Origin: CADCTM01 sp049671305
GTDB taxonomy: Bacteria > Cyanobacteriota > Cyanobacteriia > Cyanobacteriales > Coleofasciculaceae
Length of the DNA stretch: 64,000 nt
Direction of reading: 5' to 3'
Assembly: GCA_049671305.1 (NCBI GenBank)
Contig: JBATUR010000120.1
Coordinates: forward strand, 1 to 64,000
The stretch's first letter is position 1. Each line of letters starts with the position of its first letter. Under the pieces are notes generated by a model that saw only the letters and a list, made by a program, of their open reading frames with translations, ran no database searches and was not told where the DNA came from. This document shows positions 57,486-64,000 of the stretch, one piece after another. A program made the position numbers and the translations under genes.

Positions 57486-58130
57486 TTACACAGTTTGAGA
57501 ACGCTGTAAAGAGCGTTGAATTAGCCCTAAACCTACCTCAGCAGCTAATGCTAATACTGCAACTGGAAGCGCTCCAACCAGGAGAATTGCATTGTCATAA
57601 AGGGCAAATCCCAGCACAATAAATGTGCCTAAACCACCTGCACCAATAAAAGCGGCAAGAGTTGCACTGGCAATTATTTCTACAGTGGCAGTTTTAATAC
57701 CAGAAATAATTAGTGGTAATGCTAAAGGAAATTCTATCTGCTGCAAGACTTGCCTTGGCTCCATTCCCATGCCTTTTGCTGCCTCTTTTATTGCCGGATC
57801 AATATTACGAAAAGCGACATCGGTACTGATGAGAATGGGAGGAATTGCTAACAAAGTCAAGGCAATTGCAGCAGAGGTAAAACTTAGTCCAAAATAAGGA
57901 ATAGCAATAAATAAAATCGCTAAACTAGGAATTACTCGTAAGGAATTAAAACTATTAGTTAATATCGTTGATGCTGTCCGCGAACGTGAACTAAAAAATC
58001 CGAAAGATAAACCAATACACAAACCAATAGCTAATGGTACAAATACTAATAGTAAATGCTGCCACAATGATAAAATGAATTTGTCTAGATTGCTAGCTGC
58101 ATAATTCCCAGCTTTCACCAAAATATCCAT
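57486..58130 (-). CDS. ABC transporter permease, osmoprotectant (OpuBB/ProW) type
   Basis: The 214-residue inner-membrane protein has about six helices and the binding-protein-dependent permease signature EAAKGMGMEPRQVLQQIEFP (EAA loop) at about residues 117-136. SLRVIPSLAILFIAIP and AAFIGAGGLGTFIVLG match the OpuBB/ProW family, which imports choline, glycine betaine or similar. No ATPase or binding-protein gene is adjacent, so partners are elsewhere. An upstream GTA-N8-TAC box suggests NtcA control, which would favour a nitrogen-containing substrate. Confidence 0.88.
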   Translation of the reverse strand: MDILVKAGNYAASNLDKFILSLWQHLLLVFVPLAIGLCIGLSFGFFSSRSRTASTILTNSFNSLRVIPSLAILFIAIPYFGLSFTSAAIALTLLAIPPILISTDVAFRNIDPAIKEAAKGMGMEPRQVLQQIEFPLALPLIISGIKTATVEIIASATLAAFIGAGGLGTFIVLGFALYDNAILLVGALPVAVLALAAEVGLGLIQRSLQRSQTV

Positions 58131-58172
58131 GTGTGGTGCAAAATTATCACTAAATTATTAGGGAACGGCTAC

Positions 58173-58190
58173 AAGTAGGCGTTCCTACTT
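58173..58190 (-). promoter_or_regulatory. palindrome with NtcA consensus upstream of the permease gene
   Basis: AAGTAGG and CCTACTT flank CGTT, forming a 7-bp stem. The core GTAGGCGTTCCTAC (58175-58188) matches GTA-N8-TAC exactly. It lies 45 bases before the permease ATG. On the minus strand TAATTT starts 17 bases after it, slightly closer than the usual spacing. Confidence 0.5.
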
Positions 58191-58358
58191 AAAATTTATA
58201 GTAAAATCAAATGGAGGGCAATAGTATAATAAAATAAATATGTAACATAAATTTAAATCGCTAATTCTCATCAACGAAACCTCGTAACTTTTCCGATAAT
58301 AGATTTGTTTTTTCGATTAAATTAGAAAAGCTACTCAAACCAGCAAAATATTAGTTGT

Positions 58359-58982
58359 ATGAATCCAATTGAGCATCAAAACGTACCAGAAAACCACCGT
58401 GGGCTGCATGATTTTTTATACAGTTCTGACGATGAACACGTTATTAGTGAGCAGATAGTAATTTCTGACTTAAAAAACGACGGTACTGAAATTTTGCCGA
58501 TCGCAATTTGGTGCGAGTCTAGCCTCAATGCAAAAATTGCGGGCGTTTATGCGGTGTTTAATGAAAAACAGAATACCCAGTATATCGGTTACTCACGCAA
58601 TGTTTTGCTCTCCCTAAATAGTCACATCGCTCAACTCGGACAGTCAACCTGCGCCTTTGTACGAGTTCAAAGTTTTAAGTACCCAAAGCGTACAGAAATG
58701 GAAAATTTGCGAGATATGTGGCTAGCTGAACTCGATAGTATCCCACCCGGAAACGAAGCCGAGAAAGGACTGTGGACGAGTACGGTTGGGGAAGCGGCAC
58801 GAGTAGCAATGTCGGCAACTGAGCGTAATGCTTATGAAGAGAAAAAGCTGAAACTGCAAAAAGCGATCGCTCAACCTACCATAAACAGCACAGAATCATT
58901 AGATGCTGACGATATTGAACGTCGCCAGAAGCTAGAATCAGCAGTAGAAAATGATGATTGGAGTTCAATTATTAATGAATGA
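58359..58982 (+). CDS. GIY-YIG nuclease-fold protein (cyanobacterial/plastid type)
   Basis: The 207-residue protein has a GIY-YIG domain (about 64-135): IAGVYAVFNEKQNTQYIGYS holds GVY and YIG, RNVLLSLNSHIAQ has the conserved Arg, and RTEMENLRDMWLAEL carries the catalytic-type Glu. The N-terminal 60 and C-terminal 60 residues are helical and charged, as in related plant chloroplast proteins. It may cut structured DNA, but the domain alone does not prove activity. It is a single gene between divergent neighbours. No transposon features are present. Confidence 0.8.
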   Translation: MNPIEHQNVPENHRGLHDFLYSSDDEHVISEQIVISDLKNDGTEILPIAIWCESSLNAKIAGVYAVFNEKQNTQYIGYSRNVLLSLNSHIAQLGQSTCAFVRVQSFKYPKRTEMENLRDMWLAELDSIPPGNEAEKGLWTSTVGEAARVAMSATERNAYEEKKLKLQKAIAQPTINSTESLDADDIERRQKLESAVENDDWSSIINE

Positions 58983-59004
58983 TCATAATCATAACCTTGC
59001 TGAA

Positions 59005-59688
59005 TTATGGACAAGTTGTCAAAGGATTTGCACATTGAGATTCCGGTTCAAGCCAACCTTTTAATCCCTGATATTCAACTAACGCCCAGGCACGATCACA
59101 ACTTAAAAGTTTGACATTTCTTTGACTAGGAATTCGACCAATAACTTTAACTTGATTATTAGCACTTTCATAAACAGAAACGCCATTAGTTCCATAACCA
59201 CGAGTACTTGTGCCCAACAGTGGCGCATACACCCAGCCACTGCCTTGAAACTCCAATTTTCCTGGACTTTGAGCTTTACTTAACTGTACCCAATCACCTT
59301 GAGCAGCATCTACATCAACAATTAAAGCAAGATTATTAGTTGGTAAAGTATCAACTATTTTCGACTGGCTATTTGGCTGTGAACGTACATTCAAACCTTT
59401 AGGATCTTTATCAACAATATAAGCACCAATCTTACAACTTCGCTGATTGGAAGCACTATTTTGAGTTACAGCCACCTGCCGTTCACCAGGAGTAGCTTTT
59501 TGGGAATTCTGCTTGACTGAAGTTGTCTTAGTTGTAGTTGGCAAAGGTTGAGGTGTCGCCTCAACGGCGCTCTCTATTGGTGATGGCAGGCTTGTTTGAG
59601 GCGTTTCTGCCACATCTGACTTCTGACAAGCCATCAGACCTGCCCAAAGCAATGTGAAGGTAAACCAAATTTTTATTGTAGTATTCAC
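59005..59688 (-). CDS. SH3-domain lipoprotein
   Basis: The 227-residue precursor has a lipobox LLWAGLMAC (Cys 21), a Thr/Pro/Gln-rich linker (about 25-80) and two SH3-like units: GLNVRSQPNSQSKIVDTL at about 100 and VSVYESANNQVKVIGRI at about 175, each followed by a Trp-rich strand (GDWVQLSKAQ, WALVEYQGLKGWL). Such SH3b repeats bind peptidoglycan peptides. It is probably an outer-face envelope protein. It converges on the GIY-YIG gene. No enzyme domain. Confidence 0.85.
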   Translation of the reverse strand: MNTTIKIWFTFTLLWAGLMACQKSDVAETPQTSLPSPIESAVEATPQPLPTTTKTTSVKQNSQKATPGERQVAVTQNSASNQRSCKIGAYIVDKDPKGLNVRSQPNSQSKIVDTLPTNNLALIVDVDAAQGDWVQLSKAQSPGKLEFQGSGWVYAPLLGTSTRGYGTNGVSVYESANNQVKVIGRIPSQRNVKLLSCDRAWALVEYQGLKGWLEPESQCANPLTTCP

Positions 59689-60067
59689 GTCATCTTCCTG
59701 TGCTTAAACGGTAAAAACAGCGGTGGCTTCACACACCCTTTATAAAAACCCTACTTATTTAAAGTGATTGTAAACCTCTTTAGGGATATTCCTTTGGGTA
59801 GAGATTAATAAAATCTGTACAAGTGAAAATTCACGCAGTCAGCTAAATCACTTACATCTAACTTCATGAAAAAGTGTAAAGCATTTGTCTGAGAGATTGC
59901 ACTAGTTTAGCCTTTTTTTTGTCTTTGGCTAGCAACTTATCAAGACTTTCCCTTATGAATTTTCCCGCTAAGACGATGCCAATTTTTAGATAAAAGGCAC
60001 AACTAGCAACTCTTTCCAGAAATTCATTCTAAATTATCTACAACTAAAACTACAACTCAGGTGAAGT
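59689..60067. other. intergenic region upstream of the cellulose-type locus
   Basis: No gene is supported. It lies between the divergent SH3 lipoprotein and HlyD-like genes and must hold their promoters, but I see no clear hexamer pair. A TTTTTTTT run occurs near 59914. Confidence 0.4.
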
Positions 60068-61408
60068 ATGACTATAGCGAAGCCTCAACAGGAACTCCTC
60101 AATCCCTTAAAGCCATTATCCGGCTTACTGAATCGAGTTATCCTCTTTGGAGCAGGAGCCGGACTACTAGCATGGGGTCTTACTCTAACCGCAAATCGTG
60201 TTACTTCGGTAGTAGCAACTAAAGCATTTGTAAATGGCAGAATTATTACAGTTACAGCGCCACTTAACGGTCAAGTTCAAGCAAATAAAACTTTAGATTC
60301 AGGAATGTCAGTTACAAGCAAGCAACTCCTGCTAAAAGTGAATGAACCAAAGTCTGACTCTCAGTTGCTACAAAACCTTAAATTTGATTTAGTTGCTGAT
60401 AAAGCCAAATTAGCATCCCTAGAAAACAAGATTCAGGAAGTATCTACAAGTAGCACTCAAAAAAGTTTAGAAAGAGAAGCATATCAAGCGCAGCAAGTCG
60501 TATCTCAATCAGAATCAGAAGACAATCCTACTCAAAGCAATACAGAGAAACGTTTAGCCGAGCAAAATATTAAACAAGCTGAACTTGAGTTGAGAATTGC
60601 TAAAGGTCATGAACAAGTTGCTAAATCTAAGTATGACAAGTACAGTTTTCTAGCAAATCAAGGAGCTATGTCAGCTTTTTCTGTGCAGGAAGTATCAAAT
60701 AATTGGAAAGTTAGTCAAGAGCAAGTTGAGGCAGCAAAACTCAAAATCGAAACCGCAAAAATCAACCTAAGAGAACAACAAAACCAACAAACAAGAAGAC
60801 CTCAGCTTCCAAAAACTAATGCATCTTTTAATAGCAATACTATAGATGTTAATCCAGAGCTTACCGAATTAAAACGACAGAAAACCGAACTGCAAATCAG
60901 TATTCAAGCCAAAGAAGCTACGATAGCTCAAACTGAAAAATCTCCTATACCTCAAAAAAGTTTCCCCGTTTTAGCCTCAAGTTCCGGTACATTATGGGAA
61001 GTCATGGTGCAAGATGGAGAGCAAGTAAGAGCCGGACAACCTCTACTAAAGCAATTAAATTGCCAACAACTTTGGGTTGATGCTTTTGTGAACATTGACG
61101 CCTTACAAAGAATTCAAATTGGCTCTCCAGCACAGGTAGAAATTTACGCAAGCAACTTAAAGTTAAATGGTAAAGTTAAAACCATTCGCTCTCCATTATC
61201 AAATGAACAAAAACTAGGACAAGATGTAGCCGTAAATGCTCCTGATTTACAAAATCAGCAAATGGCTCAAGTCAGAATTGAACTACAAAATCCCCAAGAA
61301 TTAACTAGCAACAAACAAAGTTCAGCGCAGTTTTGTCAAGTTGGACAAGTTGCCAAAGTTAATATTGGGCAAGAAAATTCATTGCTAACCAGTTTATCAA
61401 TGCGGTAG
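60068..61408 (+). CDS. HlyD-family membrane fusion protein of a cellulose-type locus
   Basis: The 446-residue protein has one N-terminal membrane helix (about 25-47, VILFGAGAGLLAWGLTLTA). A biotinyl-lipoyl half (about 60-100, VTAPLNGQVQANKTLDSGM) is followed by a long coiled coil (about 115-280), the second lipoyl half (VLASSSGTLWEVMVQDGEQV) and a beta-barrel (LWVDAFVNIDALQRIQIG). HlyD-like adaptors bridge an inner-membrane machine to the outer membrane. The glycosyltransferase start is 6 bases after its stop, so it probably serves polysaccharide export. Confidence 0.92.
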   Translation: MTIAKPQQELLNPLKPLSGLLNRVILFGAGAGLLAWGLTLTANRVTSVVATKAFVNGRIITVTAPLNGQVQANKTLDSGMSVTSKQLLLKVNEPKSDSQLLQNLKFDLVADKAKLASLENKIQEVSTSSTQKSLEREAYQAQQVVSQSESEDNPTQSNTEKRLAEQNIKQAELELRIAKGHEQVAKSKYDKYSFLANQGAMSAFSVQEVSNNWKVSQEQVEAAKLKIETAKINLREQQNQQTRRPQLPKTNASFNSNTIDVNPELTELKRQKTELQISIQAKEATIAQTEKSPIPQKSFPVLASSSGTLWEVMVQDGEQVRAGQPLLKQLNCQQLWVDAFVNIDALQRIQIGSPAQVEIYASNLKLNGKVKTIRSPLSNEQKLGQDVAVNAPDLQNQQMAQVRIELQNPQELTSNKQSSAQFCQVGQVAKVNIGQENSLLTSLSMR

Positions 61409-61414
61409 AAATTA

Positions 61415-63486
61415 ATGAGTTTTCGTTTTTGGAAGTTCTTCTTTTTTGCTCTGGTTATTAGCTTCAGCATCATTAATTGGGTTGTTTTGGGGCATAACTT
61501 AGATGGGCTTGTCAACAAGGCGGATATGCTACTGCCCATATCGATAGTGATGGGTCTTACCTTAATCTGCCGTGCTGTTTTTACCCATACGCCTCCCTTA
61601 TGGCTCAAAATTATCTTATCTTTGGGTGCATCTTTTCTGAATATTCGCTACTTGTATTGGCGTATAACAGAAACCTTGGTTTTGGATTGGTATAACGGTC
61701 CCATTAGTCTAGCAATCTTCATAATGGAGTTGATTGCTATTATTAATGTCACTCTTCTTAATTATCAAACTTTAATACCCACTAATCACACTCCAAAAGC
61801 CGACGTGGGAGCGCAACGAATTAAAGAGGGATAAATACACCAACAGTTGATGTATTTATCCCTACTTATAACGAGCCAACTTTTGTTTTACGTCGAACAA
61901 TTGTGGGATGTCAGGCAATGCGCTATCCTCATAAAACTGTCTGGTTATTAGACGATAGCAAACGACCAGAAGCTAAACAATTAGCAGAAGAATTAGGCTG
62001 CAATTATTTAACTCGCTCTGACTCTTCCCATGCCAAAGCGGGTAATCTTAATAATGGCTTAAAACACGCAAGTTCTGATATCGTTGTTGTCTTTGATGCT
62101 GATTTTATTCCTTTAGAGAACTTCTTGGAGCGGACTATTGGATTTTTTGAAGATTCCCAAGTTGCCTTAGTAGTAACACCTCAAAATTTTTATAATCCCG
62201 ACCAACCAGAAATGAATTTAGGCGGTCGAATTATTCCGCACGAACAAACAGTATTTTATACTATAATTCAGCCCGGACGTGACTTCACAAATAGTGTGGT
62301 TTGTACAGGAACATCAAGCATCATGCGTCGCCAGTATCTTGATGAAATTGGTGGTATTCCTCTTGGAGTAATTGTTGAAGATTGGGCAACAGGAATGATG
62401 CTGCAATCAAAAGGATACAAATCGCTTTTTTTGAATGAATTAGTTAGCGTTGGGGCGGCACCTGAAAACTTTTCTTCTTACCTAGTGCAACGTATTCGCT
62501 GGGCAGAAGGGACGATCAAAATTCTTTACAGCAAATATAACCCTTTAACTCTTCCAGGATTAAATTTAGTACAGCGAATTAATCATTTTTCTAGTTTAAT
62601 TTTTTGGATTGATCAAGCTACTCAAAGCGTTAGTTATGTCGCTCCTGCTTTATTTTTCTTATTTGGTATGCGTTCAATGAATACAAATCTTAGCGATATC
62701 ATTTATTATTGGGTTCCTAACTACTTTTTTGGTTTATTTTTAGTATCTTGGGTAATTGGTAGCCGTACTATTTTAGTAACCTATGCTTATAATGCCTTGA
62801 TGTGTTTTTATCTTTTTCCTACAGTTATTAGCACCCTTTTATTACCTAAACGTAAAGTCAAATTTAAAGTTACACCGAAAGGTCTTACTCAAAAACAAAC
62901 ATCTTTAGACTTAAAATTAATGCGACCTATTATTATTTTACTCTTCTTTAACTTAGGGGCAGTAGCTATTAGTATGGGTAAAGCACATCAAGCTAATTAT
63001 TTTATTGGTGCTGAGGTAGTAAATCTGCTTTGGGCACAGTTTATCACGATTGTTTTAGGAATTAGTATCATTGCTGGAATTGATTTAGTTGAGGAGCGAG
63101 AAGGTATCAGAGTTAAGTGCAGAGAATCTTGTGAAATTAATCTTTTTAACCAACCAGAAGCTTGTTATATATCTCAACTTGTTGATGTTTCTGAAAGTGG
63201 TGTGGCTTTCTTGCCTCTAGAAACCTTATCTTTAACTGTTGGTCAAATTTTTGAGTTTTCTATACCTGGAGAACCAATTCAAATAATCGCTAAAGTTGAA
63301 CGAGTCGGTCAAACAATTGGTTGTAGTTTTCCTAATGTAACTATTGAGCAACAGCGGCAGCTCATTGAGTTTATTTTTTGTCGCACCAGTCATTGGGAAA
63401 AGCCAAAAGTTGCTAATGAACTACAAGCTTTAAAAGCCTTGGGTCGGAGTTTATTTGAGCTGTATCCTTTGCAATCTTTACGCTAA
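61415..63486 (+). pseudogene. cellulose synthase-like GT2 with PilZ domain, split by a -1 frameshift
   Basis: Two frames make one BcsA-like protein. 61415-61834 encodes the N-terminal membrane helices (VISFSIINWVVLGHN, ISLAIFIMELIAIINVTL). After a shift in AAAGAGGGATAAATA (about 61823-61837) the next frame begins INTPTVDVFIPTYNEP and runs to 63486. Its motifs are FDADFIP, TGTSSIMRR, EDWATGMM, QRIRWAEG, more helices, and a C-terminal PilZ domain (DVSESGVAF) for c-di-GMP. One extra G would restore the full frame of about 690 residues. It is either a real mutation or a sequencing error; no classic slippery heptamer is seen. Confidence 0.85.
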
Positions 63487-63515
63487 AACTATAGTTGTTT
63501 TTCACTCAATTTGTG

Positions 63516-64000
63516 ATGTATATCAAACAACGTTTTGTTCATTTACTACTAATATTTTCTTTCACGATTACAATTGCTTGTTCTAGTCATCAACAATTAA
63601 AAGCTAATGCCAATTCTAGTGCCTATAGCTATCTTGTTAAAGTTTCAGATCAATTTAATCCTACGAAAAGTACAGCTTTAGCTACGAATGAAGTTGAAAA
63701 TACTAATAAAAGTAATCACAACTTTTTAGTTAGTTTCGCTACAAATAAATCAGATACAGATTTTGATAAAATCATGAGTAATGTTGCTTTTACTTATGAC
63801 AATGCTGTCGCTGCTCTTGCTTTTATTAGTATGGGAGATCAACAACGCGCCAAGTTAATTCTTGATGCCATAATATATGCACAAAATCATGACCGTTCTT
63901 ATCAAGATAATCGTATCCGTAATTCTTATCGAAGTGGAGAATTAATTGCGCCAAATGGTCAAGTTCAATTACCAGGATGGTATGATAATAAAGCCAATCT
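63516..64000 (+). CDS. lipoprotein, glycosidase-like, of the cellulose locus (partial)
   Basis: The frame begins MYIKQRFVHLLLIFSFTITI with a lipobox ending IACSS (Cys about 22) and reaches the window edge. From about residue 90, NVAFTYDNAVAALAFISMGD and RAKLILDAIIYAQNHDRSY recall an alpha/alpha-barrel glycoside hydrolase or lyase-like protein. It starts 30 bases after the synthase stop. In Thermosynechococcus a HlyD-like protein, cellulose synthase and an endoglucanase-like protein are proposed to work together; this may be the third member. Family is tentative as the C-terminus is missing. Confidence 0.7.
   Translation, partial: MYIKQRFVHLLLIFSFTITIACSSHQQLKANANSSAYSYLVKVSDQFNPTKSTALATNEVENTNKSNHNFLVSFATNKSDTDFDKIMSNVAFTYDNAVAALAFISMGDQQRAKLILDAIIYAQNHDRSYQDNRIRNSYRSGELIAPNGQVQLPGWYDNKAN

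Noticed and set aside
61820..61840. Programmed -1 ribosomal frameshift in the synthase gene
   Set aside because: No canonical slippery heptamer or clear downstream pseudoknot; a one-base deletion or read error is simpler.

Overview
The window is a piece of a cyanobacterial chromosome. It carries photosystem II factor Psb28, the nitrogen regulator NtcA, a class II Calvin-cycle aldolase, a carotenoid oxygenase, an SLH-domain OprB-type porin and a type IV pilin-like (GH) protein. The palindrome GCGATCGC (HIP1) recurs many times throughout, which is a cyanobacterial signature. Gene content, moderate-to-low GC and many Ser/Thr and His kinases suggest a large-genome Chroococcidiopsis/Nostoc-type lineage. 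The genus cannot be fixed from the sequence alone.

Layout. 1-7.2 kb: a partial CHASE2 sensor gene, a folate/biopterin-type transporter, a carotenoid oxygenase, a decayed GH44 glycosidase, a family 2 glycosyltransferase, hisB and fabI. 7.4-13 kb: ntcA with a textbook NtcA box, a DUF3084 coiled-coil protein coupled to a YqgF-like protein, a PadR regulator with a perfect palindromic operator, and a kinase-WD40 protein. 13-26.5 kb: porin, cysteine hydrolase plus MuiA-like protein, metF, trpS, psb28-moaB, a Ctp protease, a YdcF-like protein, fbaA with terminator, tRNA-Lys and an aldose epimerase. 27-34.6 kb: two small conserved genes behind a long leader, a beta-lactamase-fold hydrolase, a 40-residue membrane protein, a 3-methyladenine glycosylase, a lipoprotein, an ABC-transporter relic, mgtE and pyrB. 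34.6-44 kb: the most unusual region, with an ArsR-type HTH fused to a ClpC-type N-domain, then a five-gene overlapping signalling operon on the minus strand. 44.3-55.2 kb: moaE, DnaJ-TPR and Ser/Thr kinase genes, a VanX-like dipeptidase, TPP riboswitch-thiC, an aminotransferase, small and membrane proteins, a pilin-like gene and purN. 55.2-64 kb: a hybrid kinase, an orphan osmoprotectant-type permease, a GIY-YIG protein, an SH3 lipoprotein, and a cellulose-type exopolysaccharide locus (HlyD-like protein, cellulose synthase with PilZ domain, glycosidase-like lipoprotein) cut by the window end.

How the parts work together. The minus-strand operon runs from an RsbQ/KAI2-like alpha/beta hydrolase through a membrane hybrid kinase with HPt domain, a GAF kinase, an Rcp1-like receiver and a second hybrid kinase. 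All junctions overlap by 4-20 bases, so the five proteins are probably made as one sensory unit. The cellulose locus resembles the HlyD/synthase/endoglucanase trio proposed for cellulose export in Thermosynechococcus, but its synthase frame is broken by a one-base shift. Several dispersed palindromic repeats and three gene relics (GH44, ABC transporter, one unidentified) show ongoing decay and repeat activity between otherwise ordinary housekeeping genes.
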